NCBI RefSeq assembly: GCF_029525575.1
Contig: NZ_JAPDIA010000009.1
Span: 868,001-932,000 of the forward strand
DNA: 64,000 bases
Direction: 5' to 3'
DNA from: Cohnella rhizosphaerae
GTDB taxonomy: Bacteria; Bacillota; Bacilli; Paenibacillales; Paenibacillaceae
The notes below the pieces were generated by a model. That model searched no databases. It saw only the letters and a list, made by a program, of their open reading frames with translations, and was not told the DNA's origin. How positions within the stretch are numbered: position 1 is the stretch's first letter; each line of letters starts with the position of its first letter. Both the position numbers and the translations under genes were made by a program. Shown in pieces: positions 46,224 through 54,760 of this stretch.

Positions 46224-48005
46224 GGCTGTCCCAAAAGGATCATGAAAATGACCTGAGGGGCAGCCCTGTTTTTGTTTTTGTAAAACAAAAAAAAAACCGT
46301 TCTTTGGTAAAATGGAAGTGTCGAGCAACCATTTACGAAAGGAACGGTTTCTTTGTACATTCAATATAGCATGGATCAACTTTGTCTGCCAATGGATTTG
46401 GAAACGGATATTTCTGAAAATCATCTCGTACGCGTCGTGAATAGCGCGGTGAACCGTCTGAGCGACGCCTTGTTCGACGCAGCCTATCCCGGCGGCGGAC
46501 GGCATAGCTATCACCCCAAAATGCTCACCAAAGTCATCATCTATGCCTACACGCAGCGCCTCTATTCCTCTCGCCAGATTGCCAAAGCCGTCCGCGAAAA
46601 TATCATGTTCATGTGGCTCGCCGGCCGCCAGCAGCCGGACTTCCGCACCATCAACCGTTTTCGCTCGGAACGGATGAAGGACGTGCTCGAGCAGATTTTT
46701 ACGGCTGTGCTGGAATTGCTCGTGGAAGAAAAATATGTACAGCTCGAGCATTATTTTATCGACGGGACAAAGATTGAGGCCAATGCGGGCCGCTACACGT
46801 TCGTCTGGAAGAAGGCGGTCGTCAAGCAGCACGCGAAGCTGCAAGAGAAGGTGCGGACGCTGTTTGGAGCCATCGAAGAGGCGCAGCAGCAAGAGGATGC
46901 CGAGCACGCCGGAGCTGATCTACTGGAGCTTGGAGAAGCGTCGGAGCTCACGGCAGACCGGCTGGAGCAGGCCATCCAGCGACTAGAGGAACAACTACAG
47001 GAGAAGCCCAAAGACAAGCCCAAAGACAAGCCGCTCAAAAAAAGCGGTTCGTTTGCTGCGGAAAGACTTGTTGCCACGCCTTCAAAAATACGAGCATCAA
47101 GAGGCACTTTTGGGCGATCGGAACAGCTTCAGCAAGACCGATCCGGATGCGACGTTCATGCGGATGAAAGAAGATCATATGCGAAACGGCCAGCTAAAGC
47201 CGGGCTACAATGTGCAGATCGGAACGGAAAACCAGTTCGTGCTCGGCTACAGCGTACATCAGCGGCCGACAGACACGAGATGTCTAAAGCCGCATCTGGA
47301 GAGCGTTAAAGAAAAGCTGGGCAAGCTGCCGGGTACCGTCATTGCAGACGCAGGCTATGGCGGGGAGGAGAACTATGCCTATCTGGAAAAGGAGCAGGTC
47401 CATGCCCTCGTAAAGTACGGCACCTACCACAAAGAAAAGAGCAGAGCCTGGAAAAAAGACATCGGCAAGATCGACAACTGGCACTACAACGAAGAGGAAG
47501 ACAGTTGGACCTGCGCAGCCGGACAGAAGCTTGCGTTCCGTTACGAGAGTAAAACGACGACAGAGAGTGGCTACGAGATACATACGCGCCATTACCGGAG
47601 CGCAAGCTGTGAAGATTGTCCGCTTAAAACCGCATGCACCAAAGCCAAAGGTAACCGGGAGATATCCGTAAGCCTGACGTACTGGCGGCAAAAGAATGAA
47701 ATGCGGGAACGGTTGCGAAGCGAAGAAGGATATGAGCTATCCGTCCGTCGCATGATCGAGCCGGAAAGTGTATTCGGCCAAGTAAAAAACAACCGGGGGT
47801 TCCGGCGCTTTCTGCTTCGAGGCTTGGACAAGGTAAGTCTCGAGGTCGGATGGCTTTGCCTTGCCCATAATCTGCTCAAGAAGCTAGCCATCGACCAAAA
47901 ACGCAAACGGGACCAAGCAGGAAATTCCTCTGCTTCGTCCCGTTTGGCTATTATTGACATCATTTCAGCTTTCTACTTCAACTTTAGAGGGCTTTTGGGA
48001 CAGCC
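46224..48005 (+). mobile_element. IS1182-family insertion sequence
   Basis: About 1.78 kb, bounded by GGCTGTCCCAAAAG (46224-46237) and its inverse CTTTTGGGACAGCC (47992-48005), a 14-bp exact inverted repeat. It holds one transposase gene in the plus orientation. No convincing target duplication is visible at the junctions. Confidence 0.9.
46294..46350 (+). other. Long hairpin ahead of the IS1182 transposase start
   Basis: AAACCGTTC...GGTAAAATGG pairs with CCATTTAC...GAACGGTTT with few mismatches, ending just before the TTG start at 46353. In read-through transcripts it would hide the ribosome site and limit transposase synthesis; an internal promoter inside the loop could bypass it. Confidence 0.65.
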
Positions 48006-48066
48006 CCTTCTTCGTCGGGAAAACGGGCGAAATCTTCGGGCCGGAATATCGTCGATATTTTTTTGA
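46353..48066 (+). CDS. IS1182-family transposase, one +1 frameshift
   Basis: DDE-type transposase. The N-terminal DUF772-like part (SYHPKMLTKVIIYAYTQRLY, FRTINRFRSERM, YFIDGTKIEANAGRYTFVWK) is followed by a Glu-rich insert. The catalytic C-terminal half has GTVIADAGYGGEENY, a Cys-rich CEDCPLKTACTKAKG zinc-like motif and RRMIEPESVFGQVKNNRGFRRF. A 7-A run (47037-47043) shifts the frame; removing one A gives about 570 residues. The frame passes through the right inverted repeat and ends in flanking DNA at 48066, so the last 20 residues depend on the insertion site. Confidence 0.9.
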
Positions 48067-48147
48067 AAGCGATTGCAAAAAAGTAATGTCGCTGTTACAT
48101 TCATGTGGTACAATAGAACCACGATATGGCTTCAAGGAGTGATTAAC

Positions 48148-48234
48148 GTGGCAGGAATCGTAGCAGGGCTTCTCATGTGCGCTTTCGTCTATGTCATTCG
48201 GGAGTCGCTCAGCGGTCCGGAGGAAGAGATCTAG
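48148..48234 (+). CDS. 28-residue single-helix membrane peptide
   Basis: GTG 48148 follows AAGGAG by 8 bases. The peptide reads MAGIVAGLLMCAFVYVIRES then LSGPEEEI: one hydrophobic helix with an acidic C-terminus. A TGGTACAAT extended -10 lies at about 48106-48114 and a clean terminator at 48267, so it has its own transcription unit. I do not recognise the family. It could act on a membrane partner; a toxin role is possible but not supported by any antitoxin signal. Confidence 0.6.
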   Translation: MAGIVAGLLMCAFVYVIRESLSGPEEEI

Positions 48235-48266
48235 GTCCCCGATCATCCAGTTTTCTACATTATTCG

Positions 48267-48290
48267 ATCGCCCGATAAGGGCGATTTTTG
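48267..48290 (+). terminator. Rho-independent terminator of the small membrane peptide gene
   Basis: ATCGCCC, loop GATAA, GGGCGAT, then TTTTTGTTTT. Confidence 0.88.
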
Positions 48291-48299
48291 TTTTCATAT

Positions 48300-48584
48300 C
48301 ATATATAGAAAGTATAAAATCGGCAGGTAACGCTGTACAGCGCCTTACGCCCCCTCTCTCATCGTCGCGCGAGGGGAGAAAGGGGAAAGCTGGTTAACGC
48401 AGGCTTTCCAGCCGATTGGATGAGCCGAGGCGAAAATGCCTGCCCATCCTTTGCAGGCATCATAGGTTATTCCTTGCGCATGCATATGGCGAACAGGAGC
48501 GGCGGCGTCCAATCGCCCTCGCTGGCTTCACTTGCTAGCGTGAGATGCAAATGAAAACTGCGGGAGTAACCGAAGGCAAGTCGA
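48300..48584. other. Intergenic stretch without a gene, two small hairpins
   Basis: No credible coding frame. GGAAAGC (48384-48390) / GCTTTCC (48403-48409) and ATGCCTGC (48436-48443) / GCAGGCAT (48453-48460) could form hairpins, neither followed by a T-tract. Confidence 0.5.
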
Positions 48585-48661
48585 GCGAAGATACCGGACT
48601 CAGATGACGCTATTTCGTAAAAAACGGTGCAATTGTGATCATTGCGGACTGCAGAGCCGTT
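48585..48661 (+). repeat. Interspersed repeat, site B, left part
   Basis: Contains GACGCTATTTCGTAAAAAAC at 48607, almost identical to the empty site rebuilt at copy A, then GGTGCAATTGTGATC and CGGACTGCAGAGCCG up to the IS110 copy B junction. Confidence 0.65.
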
Positions 48662-49112
48662 GATATGAACGAAACTGTCAAGCGTCTCTGTTTGCACCCG
48701 TGTTTTTGACAATAGCGAATAGAAGCCTGTCAAGCGATTTTCTTTACAGGCGGTCGCATCATTTCCCATACTTTTCTGGATCTCCGGCATGGAAATGCCC
48801 GGAGGTGCCCCTACGGCGAGTAACGGGGTGCAGGGGGCGTCGCTCCCTGCGTTTCCCCTTTAGGGGACGGAAGGGGGCAATTCTTCTTTAGCTCAGAGGC
48901 AAAAGCAATTCGCTGGTCGGCAATCTGATATTCGTGGATTCACACATGTTATTCATACGTCTGGAGAGCTTACCCGCTAACTATTGACGAGCATAAGCAT
49001 TCGCTTGCTCAAGCGGCTCACGCGGTTTTCTCTCCACCTTGCCTGATTTTGCCTCTGAGGTAAAAAAAGAATCGCTTCCCCTCAATCGCCTCCTTTGTTC
49101 GGACCCGTTGTT
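48662..49112 (-). ncRNA. Candidate bridge RNA/seekRNA region, copy B
   Basis: 451 noncoding bp between the transposase stop and the element end. CTCAGAGGCAAAA (48892-48904) pairs exactly with TTTTGCCTCTGAG (49047-49059); further G/C hairpins lie at about 48808-48870. Four short segments match target or element ends: AAGCGTCTCTG (48680-48690), AATAGCG (48711-48717), CTGATAT (48925-48931), TAACTATT (48978-48985). IS1111-type elements encode their guide RNA here. Strand and RNA ends are inferred. Confidence 0.5.
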
Positions 49113-50252
49113 TTACACCGCTGCTTGCAAACGAAGCTTCTCGATCTCCTTAGCAATCGCCCATACAAACCCCGCCAGTTCTCTGGCAATCGCGACCGCG
49201 ATGCAACCCTTGTGCTTTCCTCTTCGCGCCAGACTCCAATACTTCTTGTGTAATCGATGCTGCGCGCTCCAGGCAATCGACTGAACCTCCGGTGGCAGCC
49301 CCTCGATACGGTCGCGCATTCTTCTGCGAATCGCGGGCGCGTGTCGGTAACTTTTCGCGGCTTCCACCAGTACCCGACGCAGATGCGCATTCCCGGCTTT
49401 CGTTATACGGCCTTGCCAGCGGCTGCTTCCCGAGGAGTATTCGCTGCTGACCAGTCCGCAGTAACTCATAAACGAAGAGGCGGAGTGAAAGCGGTCGCTG
49501 CTCATCATCTCGGATGAAAGCGTAACGGCTGTGACGGCTGCTACGCCTCGCAAGGCTTGCAGCGCTTGAACGACCGGCGCCTGCTCGCTTAAAGCGGCTT
49601 GTTCTTCAATTTGCTTTTCGTATCGCTTGATTCGCTCCTTCGTTTCCCAAATCGATTGGCGGTACTCCTGAAAGGTCATTTGTTTGCAGCTGTCCTCGGG
49701 AATACGCAGCGTATCCAGCCATTCCTCGTACGCGAAAGTTCCGGGTTTGGCGCCTTTGGCGTCCTGAAGCTGGTGGCGAAGCAGAAACTTGCCCAGTCGT
49801 TGCTTAAAACGATTCAAATCCTCGACCGCATCCTCGCGTGCGCGAACGAGATCCCGCAAGCTTTCGTCTGCTGGCGTGGGCACGTATACCGGCGTCAGTT
49901 CTCCTGCGCGATACAGCTGTGCGAGTCGAATGGCATCCCGTTTGTCTGTTTTGACCCGGTCGCCGGCACGCTTGGGAATGAGCGAGGGCGCGACCACGCT
50001 GCAAGCGATGCCTGCCGTCAATAGCCAACGATAGAGCACATAGCCGGTGGGACCTGCCTCGTAACAGACCCTTAAAGTCACCTCCTCTTTCTCACCCGGA
50101 CGACGCAGCCTTTGCAGGAGTTTCAATACCGCTTCCTTGCTATGCTCGATGACGCCAAAGTACCGTGCTTCTCCTCGTCCCTCATCCGCAAAGGCAACCG
50201 CGATTTTGGATTTGGATACGTCTAAACCTACGTACTTGATGGCCATACTCAT
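49113..50252 (-). CDS. IS110-family transposase (recombinase), copy B
   Basis: 379 residues from ATG 50252 (behind AAAGGAG). The N-terminal RuvC-like DEDD domain starts MAIKYVGLDVSKSKIAVAFA and has the second acidic motif at KTDKRDAIRLAQL. A coiled-coil linker follows, then the IS110 C-terminal domain with RGVAAVTAVTLSSEM, SFMSYCGLVSSEYSSG and the conserved Ser region before KAGNAHLRRVLVEAA. Members exchange strands using an element-encoded guide RNA. Complete and uninterrupted here. Confidence 0.95.
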   Translation of the reverse strand: MSMAIKYVGLDVSKSKIAVAFADEGRGEARYFGVIEHSKEAVLKLLQRLRRPGEKEEVTLRVCYEAGPTGYVLYRWLLTAGIACSVVAPSLIPKRAGDRVKTDKRDAIRLAQLYRAGELTPVYVPTPADESLRDLVRAREDAVEDLNRFKQRLGKFLLRHQLQDAKGAKPGTFAYEEWLDTLRIPEDSCKQMTFQEYRQSIWETKERIKRYEKQIEEQAALSEQAPVVQALQALRGVAAVTAVTLSSEMMSSDRFHSASSFMSYCGLVSSEYSSGSSRWQGRITKAGNAHLRRVLVEAAKSYRHAPAIRRRMRDRIEGLPPEVQSIAWSAQHRLHKKYWSLARRGKHKGCIAVAIARELAGFVWAIAKEIEKLRLQAAV

Positions 50253-50375
50253 ACTAAACCGACTCCTTTTGCTTTGAGCTCTGTATTTGGTAAATGGGTT
50301 GTTTCTGTAAACGCCATTTTTCCCAAATGTAACCTCCGAGATAAGCAAACAGGGTGTCGGTTTCGTTCATGATAA

Positions 50376-50540
50376 CTATTCACCCACATCAAGACCAAAA
50401 TAGGTCTCTAATCCCGCAATAGGGGCTCCTGGGTCCGCGAGCGGGCTGCAAAGCGCGATCGGAACAAATATAAGGGCTCCTGAGTCCGTCCGCTGCGCGC
50501 CATTGCGCAATCAAAGGCCGCAGGCGGATTTTCTTTTGTG
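50376..50540 (+). repeat. Interspersed repeat, site B, right part
   Basis: Matches the site A repeat at ATCCCGCAATAG, GGTCCGCGAGC, GAACAAATATAAGGGCTCC and ends in an imperfect TCCGCTGCG / CGCAGGCGGA hairpin followed by TTTTCTTTT, as site A does. It lies just before the globin operon. Confidence 0.6.
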
Positions 50541-50579
50541 CGAAAACGGAAAAATTAGGATAGAAGTCTTACGTCGTTG

Positions 50580-50588
50580 TGGTATAAT
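50580..50588 (+). promoter_or_regulatory. Extended -10 promoter element of the globin operon
   Basis: TGGTATAAT (TG-n-TATAAT) lies 61 bp before the globin ATG; the -35 region is weak. Confidence 0.55.
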
Positions 50589-50649
50589 AAAGGGACTTCA
50601 GGTAGTAAGTCCCGATATCGACCGAAGAGTCGGGAGGAGATTGCAACCT

Positions 50650-51028
50650 ATGAACTACGGAAGCGTGTACGAAGCGATCGGCGGAGCGGCTACGGTCCGG
50701 AAGATCGTCGAAGGCTTTTACCCGAAGGTGCAGCAGCACCCGCTGCTGGCGCCGTTGTTTCCGGAAGACATCATGCCGGTCATGGACAAGCAGTACCTGT
50801 TTCTGACGCAGTTTTTCGGGGGGACCTACTTTATATTCCGATGCCTACGGACATCCGATGATGCGGGGAAGGCACCTGCCGTTCCCGATCACGCCCGCGA
50901 GAGCCGAAGCATGGCTGGATTGCATGCGCCGCTCGCTGGACGAGACGGAGCTGTCCGGGGAACTCAAAGCCTTCGTGCTGGAACGGCTGTCCGGTCCTGC
51001 GCATCATTTTGTGAACACCGAAGAGTAA
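50650..51028 (+). CDS. Truncated (group II, TrHbO-type) haemoglobin, one +1 frameshift
   Basis: Small haem protein binding oxygen or nitric oxide. N-terminus SVYEAIGGAATVRKIVEGFY (globin A/B helices), KQYLFLTQFFGG, and after repair the 2/2 globin block GPTLYSDAYGHPMMRGRHLP (proximal region), then a C-terminal AWLDCMRRSLDE helix. As written, a 6-G run (50818-50823) shifts the frame and fuses it to the next gene. With one G removed it ends at TAA 51026-51028, about 125 residues. ATG 50650 follows GGGAGGAG. Confidence 0.88.
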
Positions 51029-51078
51029 TTGGCCGTCTCGCGCGTTCGCCGGGACGCGTCCGACATGGAGGGATCGGG

Positions 51079-51780
51079 ATGGAGCCTCTTTACCAGACTA
51101 AGGTTGCATGCGTGTGCTGCGAAGCCGAGTTCGTGACCTCCCGCGTAAGACCGAGCCTGAAGCGCGCGATACGATCGGATTCTGATTTTTGCTCCTATTT
51201 CAAATCGGCCAATCCCGATTTTTATGTCGTGCGGGTATGTCCGTACTGCGGATTCGCCTCTACGGAGAATTCGAATCAGCGTCTCGTGGACTGGCAGCGG
51301 AACGCCTATCTCGAACGCGTCGGCAAGCATTGGAAGATGAGCGACTACGGCGGGGAGCGCAGCGCGGCGGACGCGCTGGCGTGCTACAAGCTCGCGCTTC
51401 TGACGGGACAGATCATCAAGGAAAAGGATCGCGTCGTCGCGGGCATCCTGCATCATATCGCGTGGCTGTATCGCTACGAGGGCAATGCCGAGCAAGAGAG
51501 TAGATTCCTGCAGTACGCGCTTGAAGCTTATATCAAGACGTACCAGTCGGAGCGCGAACTGATGAACAACGCCCGCCTGCTGTACCTGATCGGGGAGCTG
51601 AACCGGCGGCTCGGTCACTTTCACGAGGCGGTCAGATGGTTCAGCCGGGTCATTCACGACAAGAGCATCATGGATTCCGCGATGATACGCGCCTCGCGCG
51701 AAGGCTGGCAAGCGGTCCGCGACGAGATGTCGGGCAAAGGCGCCGAACTGCCCGAAGAGATGCAGCGGCTCGGGAGCTGA
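51079..51780 (+). CDS. DUF2225 family protein
   Basis: 233 residues. The N-terminus has zinc-ribbon-like cysteine pairs (CVCCEAEF and CPYCGFAS), a basic RPSLKRAIRSDSD segment, then a TPR-like helical region (ALACYKLALLTGQIIKEKD, HHIAWLYRYEGNAEQESRFL, ARLLYLIGELNRRLGHFHEA). The family's function is unknown. ATG 51079 follows GGAGGG, 50 bp after the globin stop, so the two are probably cotranscribed. Confidence 0.85.
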   Translation: MEPLYQTKVACVCCEAEFVTSRVRPSLKRAIRSDSDFCSYFKSANPDFYVVRVCPYCGFASTENSNQRLVDWQRNAYLERVGKHWKMSDYGGERSAADALACYKLALLTGQIIKEKDRVVAGILHHIAWLYRYEGNAEQESRFLQYALEAYIKTYQSERELMNNARLLYLIGELNRRLGHFHEAVRWFSRVIHDKSIMDSAMIRASREGWQAVRDEMSGKGAELPEEMQRLGS

Positions 51781-51787
51781 GCGCGAA

Positions 51788-52024
51788 TCAGGCTCGGAGC
51801 GGCTTGCTCGCCAGCAAGTAATCGCCGTCCGCATCGACGAGTTGAAGCCTGGACCGACAGCAGGGCATGACGATCGTTCGCTTCATGAGACCGCCGCGCA
51901 ACTGATCGAGCTCCTCGGGCTTCAGCGGCAGGCGAACGTGGGATTGACGGCAGAACGGGCATTCGGAGGCGTACACCTCGTTCATCTGGATGTCGTAAGG
52001 CAAGCTGTTGCGAAATGGAATCAT
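51788..52024 (-). CDS. Small zinc-ribbon-like protein of unknown function
   Basis: 78 residues with CPFCRQSH near the N-terminus and CCRSRL near the C-terminus, enough for a zinc site. ATG 52024 follows GGGGAAG. The gene is convergent with the DUF2225 gene (7-bp gap) and divergent from pepF. No family recognised; possibly specific to Paenibacillaceae. Confidence 0.65.
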   Translation of the reverse strand: MIPFRNSLPYDIQMNEVYASECPFCRQSHVRLPLKPEELDQLRGGLMKRTIVMPCCRSRLQLVDADGDYLLASKPLRA

Positions 52025-52157
52025 GATCTTCCCCGCTCCTCTCTGGCAAAACCGTGTCCATTAACGATACAATAGTCGGGACGGGCTGACAATGTCCGGA
52101 TGCCGAAGGCGATCGGTCAGCCGATCGCCGGCAACGCGAGAGAGGACGGGATGATCG

Positions 52158-53949
52158 ATGACGGACAGCTATTCCCTGAACTGGGATCTGGACAAAATTT
52201 TCTCCGGGGGTTCCGAATCCCCGGAATTTGCCGCGTTCTCCGAGGCGCTCGAAACGGAAACCGCCGCGCTGCTCGCGGAGCTCCAGGCCGCAGCGGACGG
52301 CGAAGCCGCAAGCGACGAAGCGCTGAACGATTGGACGTCCGGGCTTCAGGACCTGACGGCGCGGCTGCGGGAGGCGTTCTCCTACGTAGGCTGCTTGTCC
52401 GCGCAAAATATGGAGGACCGCAAAGCGACGGCCTGGACGGAGAAGCTCCAGACGTTGTCGGCCAAGCTCGGCCAGTCGCTCGATCTGTACGATGCCGAGC
52501 TGGCCCGGGTGCCGGACGATCGGCTTGAGGCCTGGATCGCTTCGGCGCCCGTCTCCGAGATCGCATTCGTGATCCGGGAGCGCCGGGACTTCGTCAAGGA
52601 GAAGCTGCCGCCCGCGCTGGAGGCGCTTGCCGGCGATTTGGCCGTCGACGGCTACCATGGCTGGGGCGAGAACTATCAGACCATCGTCAGCCGAATCGCC
52701 ATTCCTTGGGAGGAAGACGGCGCGGTCAAGACATTGTCGGCGGGACAGGCGTTCAACAAGCTGTCGCACCCGAACCAGCGGGTGCGCGACGAGATGGGCG
52801 CCAAATGGGAAGAAGCCTGGGCCGGGCAGGCGGATTTGGCCGCGGATTCGCTGAACCGTCTCGCGGGCTTCCGTCTGAAGCTGTATCAGGCGCGCGGCTG
52901 GCAGGATCCGCTCAAGGAGCCGCTGCTCATCAACCGGATGAGCCGGGACACGCTCGACGCGATGTGGGAAGGCGTCGCGGGCGGGATGGAGCCGCTTAAG
53001 CGCTATATGGCCGCCAAAGCCCGCCTGCTCGGCAAGGAACGGCTGGACTGGCACGACGTATCCGCGCCGGTTGGCGCGGAGGGCGGCGCGATCGGCTACG
53101 GCGCAGCCGCCGCGCTGATCCGGGACGCATTCGGCGGCTTCTCGCCCGCGCAGGCCAAGCTTGCCGAGCGGGCGTTCTCCGGGCGCTGGATCGAAGCCGA
53201 AGACCGGGCGGGCAAGCGGCCGGGCGGCTTCTGCACCGATTTTCCGTTGACCGGCGAGACGCGCATCTTCATGACCTATTCCGGCACGCCGGACAACGTC
53301 TCTACACTGGCTCACGAGCTGGGACATGCCTATCACGACGTCTGCGTGGACGGCTTGCCGCAGTTCGGGCGGAATTACGCGATGAACGTCGCCGAGACGG
53401 CGTCCACGTTCGCCGAAGGGCTCGTGAGCGACGCGCTGCTGCGGGCGGCGGGGGAGCGACGCAGAGCGGCTGTCGCTGCTCGACGAGCGGCTGCAGCGGG
53501 CCTCGGCCTTTTGCAACAACATCCGGGCGAGATTTTTGTTCGAGACGAGATTTTACGAGGAGCGCAAACGCGGGATGCTCGACGTGCAGGCGCTGAACGA
53601 GCTGATGGTCGCAGCGCAGAAAGAAGCGTTCGGCGATGCGCTGGCCTCCTGGCATCCGCACTTTTGGGCGGCCAAGCTGCACTTCTATGCGACGGAAGTG
53701 CCGTTTTACAATTTTCCGTACACGTTCGGATACTTGTTCAGTACGGGCATCGCGGCCGTCGCGGAAGCCGAAGGTACGGGCTTTAACGAGCGCTACGACC
53801 GGCTGCTGCGGGATACCGGGCTGATGATGGTCGAGGAGCTCGGCAGGCGCCATCTCGGCGTCGAGCTCGACAAGCCGGCGTTCTGGCAGGCCGCCGTGCG
53901 CCGCGCGATTTCCGATGTCGACGCGTTCGAAGCGCTTTGCGCGCGTTGA
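52158..53949 (+). CDS. pepF: Oligoendopeptidase F (M3 family), one +1 frameshift
   Basis: Cytoplasmic zinc oligopeptidase. The active site is in STLAHELGHAYHD (HExxH, near residue 382) with the downstream third ligand region NVAETASTFAEGLVSD. The N-terminal helical domain covers about residues 1-190. A 5-G run (53450-53454) shifts the frame; removing one G gives RAAGSDAERLSLLDERLQRA and then FLFETRFYEERKRG to the stop at 53949, about 596 residues. ATG 52158 follows AGAGGACGGG. A terminator follows. In B. subtilis pepF (yjbG) also lies close to a truncated globin (yjbI). Confidence 0.92.
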
Positions 53950-53996
53950 TCGGTCGGAGGCCGGCGTGAAGCCGATAGGTGGAAAATGAGCGGAAG

Positions 53997-54030
53997 AACC
54001 GCACACGCGATTGAGGTGTGCGGTTTTTTT
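53997..54030 (+). terminator. Rho-independent terminator of pepF
   Basis: AACCGCACAC pairs with GTGTGCGGTT around GCGATTGAG, then seven Ts. The 54031-54180 stretch after it is AT-rich with no gene. Confidence 0.93.
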
Positions 54031-54183
54031 GCGTTTTCCGGACATCGGCGGAAACTGGAAAAATGACATGGGAACGATGCCGGAAGTTAAGCGATAGTCG
54101 TCTATCGTGGTACTAAAATTATGTGTAAAATTCACATTAAAAGAAAAAAATGCATCATTTAGTCGAATATTCTAAATTTTTTG

Positions 54184-54213
54184 TTGAAATTTTTAATATA
54201 CCTACCCTATAAT
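54184..54213 (+). promoter_or_regulatory. Promoter of the 138-residue protein gene
   Basis: TTGAAA (54184-54189) and TATAAT (54208-54213) with an 18-bp spacer, in strongly AT-rich DNA. Confidence 0.75.
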
Positions 54214-54280
54214 GATTCATAAGTCGTAGGTAATACTTGGCGACAATGAGGAGTATTTCCCAAATCGAAGGAGGAGAATT

Positions 54281-54697
54281 ATGGCGTATGAGTTTGAAGT
54301 CCCGCTTGCCAGGCAAGTGGATATGGCTTTCCGGCAGATGGAAGGCGAGTTGAAGGGCATGACCGCAGGGACGATCGTGCTGCAAGTGCGCAACGATACC
54401 GTAGGGAAGTTCGGGATACGCCATTTGCCGGTCGATCTGGCTGAACGCCGGACGACAGGGGATGCCAAACCGGACGGGCTGACGGACGCGTTGATCGGCG
54501 AGCTGCGCAAGGCGGCGGTCGAGGCGATCCAGCGCAAGACGAGCTGGACGCATGGCGAGGTTACATACGACTTCGGGATCAAGCACGGCAAATTATACTT
54601 AAGCGTAACCGTCGAATCGAACTACAATATGGCAAACGTTTTATTTCATGTAAATAACAAGAAATTCGGAAAACGCGACCGCTCCGGCGAACATTAA
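54281..54697 (+). CDS. Conserved-looking hypothetical protein
   Basis: 138 residues. ATG 54281 follows AAGGAGGAGAATT, one of the strongest ribosome sites here, behind a good promoter, so expression should be high. Mixed alpha/beta composition, no membrane helix or signal, a basic end (NNKKFGKRDRSGEH) and no cysteine. YEFEVPLARQVDMAFRQME and YDFGIKHGKLYLSVTVE are its main blocks. I do not recognise the family. Confidence 0.75.
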   Translation: MAYEFEVPLARQVDMAFRQMEGELKGMTAGTIVLQVRNDTVGKFGIRHLPVDLAERRTTGDAKPDGLTDALIGELRKAAVEAIQRKTSWTHGEVTYDFGIKHGKLYLSVTVESNYNMANVLFHVNNKKFGKRDRSGEH

Positions 54698-54760
54698 TCC
54701 GGCCGTTCGTTGTATATGGAGGCAAGCGCCGAGCGCGCCTGCCTCTTCTTTAATTGGCGT

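Larger units (their letters stand above)
48662..50375 (-). mobile_element. IS110-family element, copy B, intact transposase
   Basis: 1714 bp, about 98-99% identical to 10313-12029 by eye. Ends carry the same ATGAACGAAAC / GTTTCGTTCAT subterminal inverted repeat. Left junction dinucleotide is TT (48660-48661), right is CT (50376-50377). It interrupts a second, diverged copy of the interspersed repeat, about 55 bp further in than copy A does. The intact transposase makes this the likely active copy. Confidence 0.92.

Noticed and set aside
48148..48234. Type I toxin assignment for the 28-residue membrane peptide
   Set aside because: Size and helix would fit, but no opposing antisense promoter or RNA signal was visible.
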